Shown here: one piece after another, positions 6,690-15,463 of the stretch
How the letters are laid out: each line of letters starts with the position of its first letter
How positions within the stretch are numbered: the first letter of the stretch is position 1
Source of the DNA: Saccharofermentans sp.
GTDB lineage: Bacteria > Bacillota_A > Clostridia > Saccharofermentanales > Saccharofermentanaceae
Direction: 5' to 3'
Length of the DNA stretch: 16,461 bases
NCBI GenBank assembly: GCA_024692105.1
Contig: JAILMZ010000153.1
Coordinates: 1 to 16,461 of the forward strand
The notes under the pieces: model-generated
What the model was told of the DNA's origin: nothing
Seen by the model: the letters and a program-made list of their open reading frames with translations, nothing else
Database searches by the model: none
Made by a program: the position numbers and the translations under genes

Positions 6690-7985
6690 TTACTCGAATC
6701 TGGCTCTTACAGCTGCAGCGTGGCAGGTAAGACCCTCGCTGTCCGCAAATGCCGCCACGTCCTTGTAGACCTGTTCTAATGATTCGCGGTTGTAGTTTAT
6801 TACGCTCATCTTCTTATAGAAGTCGCCCGTGTTAAGAGGCGAGAAGAATCTTGCCGTTCCGGAAGTCGGAAGCGTGTGGTTGGGGCCTGCGAAATAATCT
6901 CCCAGCGGCTCCGGTGAGAAGTTGCCGAGGAACATCGCTCCGCAGTTGTTGATATTGCCTGAGAACGCTTCGGGATCTTCAACGCAGATCTCTAAGTGCT
7001 CGGGGGCGATCTCTTCGGAGAATCCGACTGCGGTATCGAGCGAATCGCATACGATTATCGCGCAGTAATCTTCAAGAGATTTCGCGAGCTGCTCTTTTCT
7101 CTCTGCGGCTTCGGACCTTCTGTCGACTGCTTCCAATACCTTGTCCGCAAGTTCCTGAGAATCTGTCAGGACGATGGCGGAAGCCATCTTGTCGTGTTCT
7201 GCCTGTGAGAGCATGTCGGCTGCGACATACTCCGGGTTTGCCGTCTTGTCGGCAATTATCAGGATCTCGGAAGGTCCTGCGAACATGTCGATGTCGACCT
7301 GGCCGTAGACGAGCCTTTTCGCCGTGTTGACGTAGATGTTGCCCGGGCCGCAGATCTTGTCTACCCTTGGTACCGTTTCGGTGCCGTATGCCATTGCAGC
7401 GATCGCCTGCGCTCCGCCCATCTTATAGATCTCGGTAGCGCCCGCGATGGAAGCTGCCGCGAGGATGACCGGTGCTATCGTCCCGTCTTTTCTCGGCGGT
7501 GTCGCGAAAACGATCCTCCCGACGCCTGCTACCGAAGCAGGAATAACATCCATGAGGACCGTTGAAGGAAGGGGTGCCGTGCCGCCGGGTACGTAGACGC
7601 CGGCAACAGATACCGGTCTTACCCTGACTCCGATCTTGGCGCCCTGGTAAACTTCCATCATGAAGCCTGCCTCCTTCTGCTTCTCGTGGAAGGCACGGAT
7701 GTTGGCAGCCGCCCTCTCCATTACGCCGAGAAGCTCGGGATCGATAGATGCCTTTGCAGCGGCAATCTCTTCGTCCGTTGCCCTGAGGTTGGATGCTTCG
7801 AGCTTAACGCCGTCAAACTTCTCAGTGTATCCGAGGAGCGCCTTATCGCCGTTCTCCCTGATATTATCGATGACCTGCTGCACCGTATCGATGACGGGTT
7901 TAAGGTCCATCTTGCCTCTTATTCCCAAAAGTTCTACGGTAGCCTTGAGGTTTTCTTTGCTGCCCTGTACTAACTTACACTTCAT
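6690..7985 (-). CDS. hisD: Histidinol dehydrogenase
   Basis: This encodes 431 residues, the usual length. Motifs are [14 protein letters not shown] (about 132-145), [12 protein letters not shown] (about 212-223), DMFAGPSEI (about 233-241), LSQAEHD with zinc ligands Gln261 and His264, EEIAPEHLE with catalytic Glu329 and His330, [12 protein letters not shown] with Asp363, and a last zinc-ligand His422 in LTCHAAAVR. It oxidises histidinol to histidine in two NAD-dependent steps (9 and 10). It overlaps the 3' end of hisG by 11 bp and is followed by hisC after 5 bp. All catalytic residues appear intact. Confidence 0.97.
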   Translation of the reverse strand: MKCKLVQGSKENLKATVELLGIRGKMDLKPVIDTVQQVIDNIRENGDKALLGYTEKFDGVKLEASNLRATDEEIAAAKASIDPELLGVMERAAANIRAFHEKQKEAGFMMEVYQGAKIGVRVRPVSVAGVYVPGGTAPLPSTVLMDVIPASVAGVGRIVFATPPRKDGTIAPVILAAASIAGATEIYKMGGAQAIAAMAYGTETVPRVDKICGPGNIYVNTAKRLVYGQVDIDMFAGPSEILIIADKTANPEYVAADMLSQAEHDKMASAIVLTDSQELADKVLEAVDRRSEAAERKEQLAKSLEDYCAIIVCDSLDTAVGFSEEIAPEHLEICVEDPEAFSGNINNCGAMFLGNFSPEPLGDYFAGPNHTLPTSGTARFFSPLNTGDFYKKMSVINYNRESLEQVYKDVAAFADSEGLTCHAAAVRARFE

Positions 7986-8625
7986 TTTCTTCTCCTTGCT
8001 GCAGAGCCTGTCTCAGCTTTGCTATCATCGGTTTGATCTCGTCTTCTTTCATCTTCATCGAGACTCTGTTTACCACGAGTCTCGCTGAGATATGGGCGAC
8101 GGTCTCAAGCACGTCAAGGCCGTTCTCATAGAGCGTCCTTCCGGATTCGACGATATCTACGATCACTTCCGCAAGTCCCGTGAGGGGAGCGAGCTCGACT
8201 GAGCCGTTGAGCTTGATGATCTCGACGCTCTCGCCTCTTACGCCTTCGAAGTAATTTCTTGTGATGTTGGGATACTTTGTTCCGACTCTCTTGTTCGGGA
8301 TCTCGTCTAACTTGTCCTTGAGCTCTGCCGGACCTGCGACGCACATCCTGCACTTTCCTAGACCCAAGTCCAGAACTTCATAGAGCTGACGTCCTTCTTC
8401 AAGCAGAGTATCCTTGCCGACGACGCCGATGTCTGCCGCGCCGTACTCGACATAAGTGGGAACGTCGGAAGGCTTGGAGAGGATGAACCTCAGGCCTGCT
8501 TCCTTATCTTCCAGTATGAGTTTTCTTGATTTATCCCTTGCAGCAGATACGTCGTATCCGGCCTTTTCCATGATATCCAGAGTCTGGTCTGCAAGTCTTC
8601 CCTTAGGTAATGCGATAGTAAGCAT
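7975..8625 (-). CDS. hisG: ATP phosphoribosyltransferase, short form catalytic subunit
   Basis: This encodes 216 residues, the short HisG type that lacks the C-terminal ACT-like regulatory domain. Motifs are [19 protein letters not shown] at the start, [13 protein letters not shown] (about 60-72), and the PRPP-binding segment [19 protein letters not shown] (about 144-162). It joins ATP and PRPP in the first, committed step of histidine synthesis. Short HisG needs HisZ as partner for activity and feedback inhibition, and hisZ sits immediately upstream, its stop sharing one base with this ATG (TGATG). A GGAGG lies within the last codons of hisZ, 9 bp before the start. Confidence 0.96.
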   Translation of the reverse strand: MLTIALPKGRLADQTLDIMEKAGYDVSAARDKSRKLILEDKEAGLRFILSKPSDVPTYVEYGAADIGVVGKDTLLEEGRQLYEVLDLGLGKCRMCVAGPAELKDKLDEIPNKRVGTKYPNITRNYFEGVRGESVEIIKLNGSVELAPLTGLAEVIVDIVESGRTLYENGLDVLETVAHISARLVVNRVSMKMKEDEIKPMIAKLRQALQQGEENEV

Positions 8626-9776
8626 CAGGCGTTACCTCCATTCATAAACATAACTGTCTCGATACCCCTGTCCTTGGCATAGTTATCGAGTTCTTCTTCC
8701 GTCATCCCGGTCGTGTCTAAGATGGCGGGCGTGCCCTCTGCCCTGAGCGCTTCAGCAGCTGCAGTCGCTGCCTCGAAGTCGCCTCCTACGATGACCGAAG
8801 CACCCTTTGCCGGCTGGTACTTGTCCTGTCTCATAAGTGCCGTGATCGCAAGCGTAAGTGAGATTGAGAATCCCACAGCCTGGATCTCCTTGCCGAATAC
8901 CTTGGCAACATCGTCGTATCTTCCGCCGGAGATGACGGGGAAACCTACTTCATATGTATATCCCTTGAATACCATTCCGGTGTAATACTCGACACTCTCG
9001 ACAAGGCTCAGGTCGATGGACACGTACTTGAGGAAGTCGTATCTTGCCATGATGTCCATTATCTCTTTGAGATTGTCCAAGGCTTCCTTGGCGCCCTCGT
9101 CCGTGATTCTCGGAAGGATCTGATCGATGACTTCATAAGTTCCGCCGGACTCGGTGAGCATCAGCAGTGTCTCTTTGTCTTCAGCACTGATGTCGAGCTT
9201 CTCGATGGTTACGGAATCGCGGTTTGCGATGGCGTTCTTGATCTTGATCTGGCCTTCCTCGTCGATGCCTAACTGGTTCATCAGGCCCTTGTAGAATGCG
9301 ACCTGTCCGACTGATACCTGAAGGTCAGTGATGCCGAGTGCGAGTGCCGACTTGATGGCGATCGCGAGTACCTCAGCGTCTGATTTCGCGCCGCTCGCGC
9401 CCAGGAGCTCGATGCCGCCCTGTGTGAAGCCGGAGAGCTTACCGCCGCCGGACTTGCCGGAGCGGTACATGTTTTCGATGTATGAGAAACGCATCGGAAG
9501 GGAATCGTTCCTGCCCGCGCAGAATCTTACCGCGGGGATCGTTCCGTCGTAGCGGTTGCACAGGAGCCTTCCCGTGCTGTCGGTGAACTTGTAGAGCTCC
9601 TCTTCCCTGACGAACTCCTTGTATACGTCGAAATACTCGACGCCGGGAGTCTCGATCTCTTCGTAGCCGTTCAGCAGGAAAAGACTCCTGAGCTTCAACT
9701 CGAGCTCACGCTTGAATCCGCAGATACCGGGGAACTGGTCCGTAAAACCGTCCGGTGTGTAGTATTTATTGGCCAT
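8625..9776 (-). CDS. hisZ: ATP phosphoribosyltransferase regulatory subunit HisZ
   Basis: This encodes 383 residues with the class II aminoacyl-tRNA synthetase fold, resembling His[13 protein letters not shown] at the start, [11 protein letters not shown] (about 74-84), [22 protein letters not shown] (about 115-125), [15 protein letters not shown] and [12 protein letters not shown] near residue 290. HisZ is catalytically inactive as a synthetase and binds short HisG to form the active, histidine-inhibited complex. The length and direct coupling to short hisG favour HisZ over a true HisRS, which would be longer with an anticodon-binding domain. It is the first gene of the operon; the ATG is preceded by GAGG (9784-9787) and lies about 50 bp downstream of the predicted transcription start. 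Confidence 0.94.
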   Translation of the reverse strand: MANKYYTPDGFTDQFPGICGFKRELELKLRSLFLLNGYEEIETPGVEYFDVYKEFVREEELYKFTDSTGRLLCNRYDGTIPAVRFCAGRNDSLPMRFSYIENMYRSGKSGGGKLSGFTQGGIELLGASGAKSDAEVLAIAIKSALALGITDLQVSVGQVAFYKGLMNQLGIDEEGQIKIKNAIANRDSVTIEKLDISAEDKETLLMLTESGGTYEVIDQILPRITDEGAKEALDNLKEIMDIMARYDFLKYVSIDLSLVESVEYYTGMVFKGYTYEVGFPVISGGRYDDVAKVFGKEIQAVGFSISLTLAITALMRQDKYQPAKGASVIVGGDFEAATAAAEALRAEGTPAILDTTGMTEEELDNYAKDRGIETVMFMNGGNA

Positions 9777-9795
9777 ATCAGGTCCTCACTGTTCT

Positions 9796-9811
9796 CTTTA
9801 GTCGACTAAAG
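9796..9811. promoter_or_regulatory. Operator palindrome downstream of the his transcription start
   Basis: CTTTAGTCGACTAAAG is a perfect 16-bp palindrome, located about 13-28 bp after the predicted start of the his mRNA and just upstream of the hisZ ribosome binding site. It matches the second palindrome at 9851-9864 at all arm positions of a TTTAGTnnACTAAA core. Its AGT-nn-ACT centre resembles TrpR-type operators. A TrpR-superfamily protein (HisR/YerC) has been proposed for his genes in Gram-positives, which fits but is recalled from general knowledge. Confidence 0.75.
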
Positions 9812-9830
9812 TGTATGTTTTGACCTTGCA

Positions 9831-9859
9831 ATAATACCACGCAGATTTAATTTAGTCAA
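9831..9859 (-). promoter_or_regulatory. Sigma-A promoter of the his operon
   Basis: On the minus strand, TTGACT (9854-9859) and TATTAT (9831-9836) are separated by an ideal 17 bp, with TGG directly ahead of the -10 box giving an extended -10. Transcription should start near 9824. The -35 hexamer is embedded in the upstream operator, so repressor binding should directly block RNA polymerase. Confidence 0.8.
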
Positions 9860-9864
9860 CTAAA
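9851..9864. promoter_or_regulatory. Operator palindrome overlapping the his -35 box
   Basis: TTTAGTCAACTAAA is a 14-bp palindrome with an asymmetric CA centre. On the transcribed strand it reads TTTAGTTGACTAAA and contains the TTGACT -35 hexamer. Its centre is 54 bp from that of the downstream palindrome at 9796-9811, close to five helical turns, so both sites lie on about the same DNA face. It begins three bases beyond the stop of the upstream membrane-protein gene. Confidence 0.75.
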
Positions 9865-9867
9865 GTT

Positions 9868-10743
9868 TTAAACATTCAGCGGCCTGACAAGATCGGGGCT
9901 GTCCGTATTCCTGGCTTTCAGGTCCATTATCGATACGAAGAAGCACGCGACAAGGCCGAGCACTACCATGACGATATTGAAGAGGTTGTCCATAAAGAAG
10001 CCTCCGAAGACATAAGCCATTATCGTCGGGAATCTTGTAAGTGCGGCTTCGATGAAGCTGATGTATCTTGCGGCAGCGAGCTCACCGGCAAGAATTATAT
10101 ACATTGCCAGCGCATACCCGAGAAAAGACGAGACTGTAGCAACTATCCTGCCGGCGGTATTCCTCTTGCCCTTTAAGGCATACAGACAGCCGCCCAAGAG
10201 TGGTGCGAGCGCATAGATCACCGTGTATTCTTTCTCGGAAAAGAGGATGTCTGCGACATTGATCAGCATGAGACCGAAGCAGCCGGCGAAAGCAAGCAGC
10301 GCTCCGAGGAAGTAATTGCCCTCTTTCTTGCCTTCGTTCTTGGATTCCATTGCCTTTTCGTAGCATGTCCTGTGCACGGGAACAAAGCTGTTGTTGTAGA
10401 ACCCTGCCGTATCACAGCAGGTAGCGTGGCAGTAAGGACACTGAGGATCTTCATAGTACTCCGCGAAAAGCTCTTTTATGGTCTGTCTTATCTTCTCGTA
10501 GGAATTGACGGGATTGCCGTTGGAGATGGTAAACACCACCTGTCCGTTCTGATATGAAGCGAAGCCGCCGGGTATCTGCGGTCTTATCTTGTTATAGTAT
10601 GCCTGGTCGCAGTGAACGGATGCGGTGGCATACTGCGATAAGATTATCCTTACGGGAATGCGGTCAACGACATCCGTCGCGCAGTTCCCCTTAACTCTCA
10701 GTCCGTATTCTCTTGCAAGTAAAGATATAACGGTGTCAGCCAT
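9868..10743 (-). CDS. Uncharacterised membrane protein with possible Cys/His zinc site
   Basis: I do not recognise the family. It encodes 291 residues. A soluble N-terminal part (1-100) is followed by a Cys-rich segment with CPYC (102-105), a CC pair (109-110) and HRTC (124-127), which could form a zinc ribbon. A short charged stretch (132-142) precedes four or so hydrophobic segments near 144-166, 173-190, 199-220 and 243-273, ending in a polar tail. This predicts a cytoplasmic head and a multi-span membrane domain. The ATG has a strong AGGAGGGG site and begins 9 bp after rlmH, so it is the likely last gene of the envelope operon. It ends next to the his operator without an obvious terminator. 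Function is unknown; related names such as zinc-ribbon membrane protein would be descriptive only. Confidence 0.85.
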   Translation of the reverse strand: MADTVISLLAREYGLRVKGNCATDVVDRIPVRIILSQYATASVHCDQAYYNKIRPQIPGGFASYQNGQVVFTISNGNPVNSYEKIRQTIKELFAEYYEDPQCPYCHATCCDTAGFYNNSFVPVHRTCYEKAMESKNEGKKEGNYFLGALLAFAGCFGLMLINVADILFSEKEYTVIYALAPLLGGCLYALKGKRNTAGRIVATVSSFLGYALAMYIILAGELAAARYISFIEAALTRFPTIMAYVFGGFFMDNLFNIVMVVLGLVACFFVSIMDLKARNTDSPDLVRPLNV

Positions 10744-10752
10744 GTTCCCCTC

Positions 10753-11217
10753 CTATTTATGGTACTTCTCGCCCTTGGCGATCTTGAAGCTCCTGTAGAG
10801 CTGTTCTGTCAGGATAAGCCTTGTCATAAGGTGTGTCAGCGTTATGTTGCCGAGACAGATCTTCCTGTCCGCACGTTCTCTGACCTCCCCTGCCAGTCCG
10901 TTGCTCCCTCCTATCACGCAGGTTAGATTTCCTCCCCCGCGCTCTATGTCCTTCGTGAGATATTCAGACATCTTCTCTGAAGTTACGAGCTCGCCCTTAA
11001 GGTCCATTGCCCAGACAACTTCGCCCGGCTTAATGTGCGACAGGATCTTCGCGCCTTCCCTTTTAAGTGCTTCTGCCACGGGGATGGAATCCGGACAATC
11101 GTCGACTTCTATTATCTCTAACTTGGCAAACCGGGAGAGCCTCGTACGGTATTCTTCGATCCCGTCCTTAAGCCACTTGTCCTTCATGTGGCCGGGACAG
11201 ACTATCTTTATCTTCAT
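10753..11217 (-). CDS. rlmH: 23S rRNA pseudouridine-1915 N3-methyltransferase
   Basis: This encodes 154 residues, close to the usual 155-160, of the SPOUT (knotted) methyltransferase fold. Signatures are WAMDLKGELVTSEKMSEYL (about 76-94), VIGGSNGL in the SAM-binding region (about 108-115), and the conserved end LTEQLYRSFKIAKGEKYHK. It methylates pseudouridine 1915 in helix 69 of 23S rRNA in assembled 70S ribosomes. Its ATG overlaps the walJ-like stop by 4 bp (ATGA). In Bacillus and relatives rlmH also lies close downstream of the walRKHIJ genes, so the context fits. Confidence 0.96.
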   Translation of the reverse strand: MKIKIVCPGHMKDKWLKDGIEEYRTRLSRFAKLEIIEVDDCPDSIPVAEALKREGAKILSHIKPGEVVWAMDLKGELVTSEKMSEYLTKDIERGGGNLTCVIGGSNGLAGEVRERADRKICLGNITLTHLMTRLILTEQLYRSFKIAKGEKYHK

Positions 11218-12008
11218 ACCTCGTATCCTCTGACGGGACCTAACCTGCTCGCAGTCTGGACCTCATAATCCTTACCCTGTTCAAAGCCCCAGGATGAGAG
11301 TGCATTGATGAAATACTCGATGGCGATCTCTTCCGTGTTGTTATGAGGTGATATGTGTCCGAGGATGAACTTGTGTGTACCGTTTTCGATCATCTTCTTT
11401 GCCGCAGCCGCACAGCCAACATTGCCGAGATGACCTTCGCCTCCGGATATCCTCTGCTGAAGTGCGGGAGGATAAGGTCCGTTCTTGAGCATGTCCGGAT
11501 CGTAGTTGGATTCCAGGAGCACTGCGTCGCAGCCTTTGATAAAACCTTCCATGGAAGGAGTGAATCTTCCGAGGTCAGTCATTACCGCCACGGAAGTTTT
11601 GGTCTTTGTGTTGTTGATTCTGTAGCATACCGAGCCGTTGATATCGTGGGGAGTTGGCAGTGCCCTTATCTCCGCTCCGCACTTGAGCTTAACGATATCG
11701 CTTTCTCCTATGACGCTGACTTCAGCTGCGATCTCGCCGATCTTGTAAGCCGAGGTAAGCGTGCAGAAGACGGGTGTATGGTATTTGCGCGAGAAAACGG
11801 GAATGCCCGATATGTGATCCGTATGACCGTGCGTTACGAAGATGCATGCAACGTCATCGGGATATACGCCCGAATCGATAAGCGCATTTGTAATGAGCTT
11901 GCATGATTTACCAAGATCGATAAGGATGTGTGTTCCGTTGATTGTGATCAGAGTGCAGTTGCCCTCACTGCTCGAATATAAAGGCTTTATGGAAAGACCG
12001 TCGCTCAT
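11214..12008 (-). CDS. walJ: WalJ/YycJ-like metallo-beta-lactamase-fold hydrolase
   Basis: This encodes 264 residues. The N-terminal pattern LYSSSEGNCTLITI matches the YycJ subgroup (usually SGSSGN). The metal-binding motif THGHTDH (His60, His62, Asp64, His65) is intact, as are likely further ligands His121 and Asp145 and a late LGHISPHNN. Members are predicted phosphodiesterases or exonucleases; WalJ in Firmicutes is linked to the WalRK cell-wall regulon and to coordination of division and DNA replication. Its ATG overlaps the murA stop by 4 bp and its stop overlaps rlmH by 4 bp, so the three genes are tightly coupled. The presence of this gene is the main hint that the upstream regulator pair is WalRK-like. 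Confidence 0.88.
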   Translation of the reverse strand: MSDGLSIKPLYSSSEGNCTLITINGTHILIDLGKSCKLITNALIDSGVYPDDVACIFVTHGHTDHISGIPVFSRKYHTPVFCTLTSAYKIGEIAAEVSVIGESDIVKLKCGAEIRALPTPHDINGSVCYRINNTKTKTSVAVMTDLGRFTPSMEGFIKGCDAVLLESNYDPDMLKNGPYPPALQQRISGGEGHLGNVGCAAAAKKMIENGTHKFILGHISPHNNTEEIAIEYFINALSSWGFEQGKDYEVQTASRLGPVRGYEV

Positions 12009-13345
12009 GCTTCGGTGTCCTCTGTATATTCTTCAACATATACGCGCTTGATGGTCGCGCCGAGAGCGGAGAGTTTGGAGACGATGTGTTCGTATCCTCT
12101 GTCGATCCTGTATGCCTGCATAATGTGCGATGTTCCTTCAGCTGCAAGAGCCGCACATACCAGTGCCGCGCCCGCACGAAGATCCGTCGCTTCCACCCTT
12201 GCGGCACGGAACTTGACCGGTCCGTTGACCCAGGCGATCCTCTCATAAACGTTGATGTTCGCACCCATCTTTGCAAGTTCGGGAACATATTGGAAACGGT
12301 TCTGCCAAACATTCTCATGCATCCTGCTCTGACCGTCCGCGGTGCAGAGGAGGACTACCGTCTGAGGCTGAAGATCCGTCGGGAATCCCGGATACGGTGA
12401 TGTCTTAACACTCGTAGACCATATCTCGTCTTCGGGATCGTTCTTGTATATCCTGATGCATTCATCGCCTTCATCGATCTGGTATCCCATCTCGCGCATT
12501 TTCGCGGAAAGAGGTTCCATGTGCGTAGGGATCAGATTGTGGATGGTGACGTCTCCTCCCGTAACGGCAGCAGCGACCATGTAGGTTCCCGCTTCGATCT
12601 GGTCAGGGATGATGGAGTATGTGAAGTGGCCGGGAAGTACCGGAACACCCGTAATCTTAATGAGGTCTGTACCTGCACCCTTGATCCTCGCGCCCATCGC
12701 GTTGAGGAAGTTCGCGACGTCAACGATGTGCGGTTCCTTTGCCGCGTTGATGATCTCGGTCTTGCCCTCGGCCTTGCAGGCAGCGAGCATCGCATTGATG
12801 GTGGCACCTACGCTTACGATGTCGAGGTAGATCTTCGCACCGTGAAGGGGCTCTGCGGTAAGGTTTACGATGCCGCTGTCGATGTCCGTGGGCCTTGCGC
12901 CTTTCGCACCCATGAGCTGGAACGCCTTGAGGTGCAGGTCAATAGGTCTCTGTCCGAAATTACATCCGCCCGGAAGCCTTATCGAAGCCTTGTGGCATCT
13001 GCCCAGAAGCGCGCCCATGAGATAGTATGACGCCCTGATTCTGGAGACCAGCGCTCCGGATGCCTTGTATGTGTTGATCGTGGTGGGATCGATGGCATAG
13101 GTATGCAGGTCGATCTGGTCTATCGTCGCACCCAGGGATCTGCATAGTTCCATCATGACATGGACATCCGAGATGTCGGGTACGTTCTCCAATGTACAGG
13201 GGCCGTCGACCATCATGGCCGCAGCTATGATTCCGAGAGCGGCATTCTTGCTGCCGCTTATCTCAATATCCCCTTTAAGGGGCGTTCCTCCTACGACCTC
13301 ATATGCGTAAGGTCTGGATCTGTTAAATTCTTTATCTTCTGCCAC
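12005..13345 (-). CDS. murA: UDP-N-acetylglucosamine 1-carboxyvinyltransferase
   Basis: This encodes 446 residues of the EPSP synthase fold. GSKNAALG (31-38) carries the substrate-binding Lys33; RLPGGCNFGQRPIDLH (about 123-138) contains the catalytic, fosfomycin-reactive Cys128; PYPGFPTDLQPQ carries the conserved catalytic Asp. It transfers enolpyruvate from PEP to UDP-GlcNAc in the first committed step of peptidoglycan synthesis. The start is a GTG at 13343-13345 with GGAG about 10 bp upstream, 15 bp after the kinase stop. The Cys128 implies no built-in fosfomycin resistance by Cys-to-Asp replacement. Many Firmicutes hold two MurA paralogues; which one this is cannot be told here. Confidence 0.95.
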   Translation of the reverse strand: MAEDKEFNRSRPYAYEVVGGTPLKGDIEISGSKNAALGIIAAAMMVDGPCTLENVPDISDVHVMMELCRSLGATIDQIDLHTYAIDPTTINTYKASGALVSRIRASYYLMGALLGRCHKASIRLPGGCNFGQRPIDLHLKAFQLMGAKGARPTDIDSGIVNLTAEPLHGAKIYLDIVSVGATINAMLAACKAEGKTEIINAAKEPHIVDVANFLNAMGARIKGAGTDLIKITGVPVLPGHFTYSIIPDQIEAGTYMVAAAVTGGDVTIHNLIPTHMEPLSAKMREMGYQIDEGDECIRIYKNDPEDEIWSTSVKTSPYPGFPTDLQPQTVVLLCTADGQSRMHENVWQNRFQYVPELAKMGANINVYERIAWVNGPVKFRAARVEATDLRAGAALVCAALAAEGTSHIMQAYRIDRGYEHIVSKLSALGATIKRVYVEEYTEDTEA

Positions 13346-13360
13346 TATATACGGCTCCGG

Positions 13361-15463
13361 TCAGTTATCGTGTTGGTCAGGCAACGGCGTGCTTCCGTCA
13401 AGCACCTGCTTGAGGGAGGATTTGACCTGCGGAGCTTCCGCCGGTTCTTCCGTTACCTTCTTGTCTGCCGTTTTGCGGGCGACAATGTCGTCAATATTAT
13501 ACCTTTTTCCTTGCACAGTTGGGTGAATTACGTGTTTTTCTTTATTGTCTTTTGCCAATTCGGCGGCATTTTTCTTCGGTTCGGCCGGATTTGCAGCCAT
13601 CTGGACCACCGGACGGGTCAGGATCGCGCGTGCTTCTTCCTTTGCAAGGCGCTTCTGTTCCTCTTCCTGCCTGAGCTTTTCTTCCTGCTCTATCTCGGCG
13701 ATCCTTCTGTCTTCCTCTTCTCTCCTGAGCCTTTCCTGCTCGATCTTTTCCTTGGCCTGCTGCTGTGCACGGCGCTTCTCTTCCTGCCTGAGTCTTGCTT
13801 CTTCCGCAGCAGCGGAGATCCTTGCAAGCTCTTCCTCACCTGCAGCAACCGTATAACTGTCTATAGCCATGGCTGCATCGGGAAGCGGGCTTTCCATTGC
13901 AGGGAGGGGCTCTTCATAAGGCTCTTCTTCAAGTCCCGTCAGAGGTCCGTCTTCTTCCATGTCTTCCACATACAGCAGCTCGTCTTCAAGCTCTGCGAAA
14001 CGCTCATTTCCGAACTCCGCCAGGAGCTTGGCAAGTATCTTGTCCCTGCCCAGCGTATCTGTTGCTTCCTTCGCCTCATACTCTTCAATGATCGGCAGAA
14101 GGTCTTCGTAATTCATGGATCTTGCTGCTTCGCACTCCTGAAGTCCGAGGAAATATGCAGCTGCGCGGTAGAGCGGCTTCTCACTGATGATACCTGCCCT
14201 GGCATCAGCATACACGCCGTCGAAAACAGTCTTTCCGGCAGGCAGGCTCAGAGTAAAAGTCGAACCCGAACCGAATGTCGAAGTGACGCTTATCGCACCG
14301 TCGTGCATCTCTGCGATCTCTTTTGCTATCGCAAGACCTATTCCTGTTCCTCCAACCTCATGGTTGCCGGAATTATCCACTCTGTAGAACCTTTCGAAGA
14401 GGTGTTCGATATCCTTTGCGGGTATTCCCCTTCCGTTGTCTTCCACCTGAACGCCGATGCGGTCATCGATCATGACGATGCCGACATGGATCTGGTTCGG
14501 AACCTTTTTGTTGTCATAATCTATGTACTTGATCGCATTGGTGAGAAGATTGATTATCGTCCTCATCACCAGTTTTGAATTGCCGTAGACCAATGGATAC
14601 TGGCCTTCATCAGGCATCGTGATGGTTACATTCTGTCTTCCCGGATACTCCGAGATGTTCGCGCATGCCATCTCGACTACCTCTTTGATGTCAAAAATGC
14701 CCATTACGCTGGTATGAGAACACTGGGAAAGAACGAGGAAGTCGTTTATGATGTCCTGCATCCTGGTGGCGTTGACCTGGATCCTCTGTGCCCAGAGCAT
14801 GAGATCGTCATGCGGCGGCATTCCGCCGTTCTCGCCTGACTTGAGGATCGAGAATACGGAATTATAGACCGAAGTAAGCGGTGTCTTGAGTTCGTGCGAG
14901 ACATTTGCCGCCAGATCCTTCTGTCTTCTCTCGTCGTCTTTAACCTGTGTGATATCGTCAACTATTACTATCGCGAGATCTTCACCTGCGAAGAACTTGC
15001 TCTCATCAGTAGCCTTCTTCTTGAGTATCTTTATCTCATATATCCTGTTCTCATTCAGATAGTTGACCCTGATGGTATTGATGCCGTTCTCACAGCTCAG
15101 GATGTAGTTGGATTTGAGCTGATTGCCGTTGTCGAAAGCCTCGAGGAATGCATCAAGGCTGTCGGGCAGACCGCTCTTAAGAAATCCGGGAAGCTTGAAG
15201 ATGCTCTCGTTTACAAAGATGGCTTCCTTCTTGTCATACACCACGATGCCCAGGCCGACATTATCCAGGACGGCCTTCTGGATCATCTTCTCGCGTTCAA
15301 GGGCATCCATGCTCTCGGTAACGTGAGATCTGAGGGAAGTGTTGCCAATGAGATAGCCGGCTATTACTCCGATCAAAAGGAGTATAAGCCCGAAAACAAC
15401 GACAAGAACCCAGTTCTCGCCAAGCTGTTTAAGTAAGTCCTGTATTGAAAGGCAATATATCAA
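13361..15463 (-). CDS. Sensor histidine kinase with long charged C-terminal extension (WalK/PhoR-like)
   Basis: This encodes 700 residues from a TTG at 15461-15463 that overlaps the regulator stop (TTGA). One membrane helix (18-39) has almost no outside domain before it. A PAS-like region spans about 60-170, followed by the H-box SHELKTPLTSV (His190), N-box NLLTNAIKY (Asn309), DNGRGIP (342-348), FERFYRVD (356-363) and GGTGIGLAI (371-379). The catalytic core ends near 410. The remaining 290 residues are unusual: a helical acidic part (about 426-515), a long Glu/Arg/Gln-rich predicted coiled coil or single alpha helix (about 543-613), then a basic tail. The pairing with an OmpR regulator, and murA and walJ downstream, suggests cell-wall control. 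The TTG lacks a good ribosome binding site, so translation probably relies on coupling. The exact start is less certain than the gene. Confidence 0.9.
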   Translation of the reverse strand: MIYCLSIQDLLKQLGENWVLVVVFGLILLLIGVIAGYLIGNTSLRSHVTESMDALEREKMIQKAVLDNVGLGIVVYDKKEAIFVNESIFKLPGFLKSGLPDSLDAFLEAFDNGNQLKSNYILSCENGINTIRVNYLNENRIYEIKILKKKATDESKFFAGEDLAIVIVDDITQVKDDERRQKDLAANVSHELKTPLTSVYNSVFSILKSGENGGMPPHDDLMLWAQRIQVNATRMQDIINDFLVLSQCSHTSVMGIFDIKEVVEMACANISEYPGRQNVTITMPDEGQYPLVYGNSKLVMRTIINLLTNAIKYIDYDNKKVPNQIHVGIVMIDDRIGVQVEDNGRGIPAKDIEHLFERFYRVDNSGNHEVGGTGIGLAIAKEIAEMHDGAISVTSTFGSGSTFTLSLPAGKTVFDGVYADARAGIISEKPLYRAAAYFLGLQECEAARSMNYEDLLPIIEEYEAKEATDTLGRDKILAKLLAEFGNERFAELEDELLYVEDMEEDGPLTGLEEEPYEEPLPAMESPLPDAAMAIDSYTVAAGEEELARISAAAEEARLRQEEKRRAQQQAKEKIEQERLRREEEDRRIAEIEQEEKLRQEEEQKRLAKEEARAILTRPVVQMAANPAEPKKNAAELAKDNKEKHVIHPTVQGKRYNIDDIVARKTADKKVTEEPAEAPQVKSSLKQVLDGSTPLPDQHDN

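Noticed and set aside
9840..9870. Terminator after the membrane-protein gene
   Set aside because: The only symmetry is the operator palindrome, giving at best a five-pair A/T-rich stem without a T-run, so I do not call a terminator.
13620..13830. Possible tandem DNA repeat
   Set aside because: The cttcctctt-rich pattern reflects codons for Glu, Arg and Gln in the kinase coiled coil; no exact repeat unit is maintained.
13160..14578. A 472-codon open frame on the plus strand
   Set aside because: It lies wholly antisense to the kinase tail and murA start, both of which have clear protein motifs. Its length is explained by the Glu/Arg-rich repeat composition of the kinase tail, and the product has no recognisable domain.
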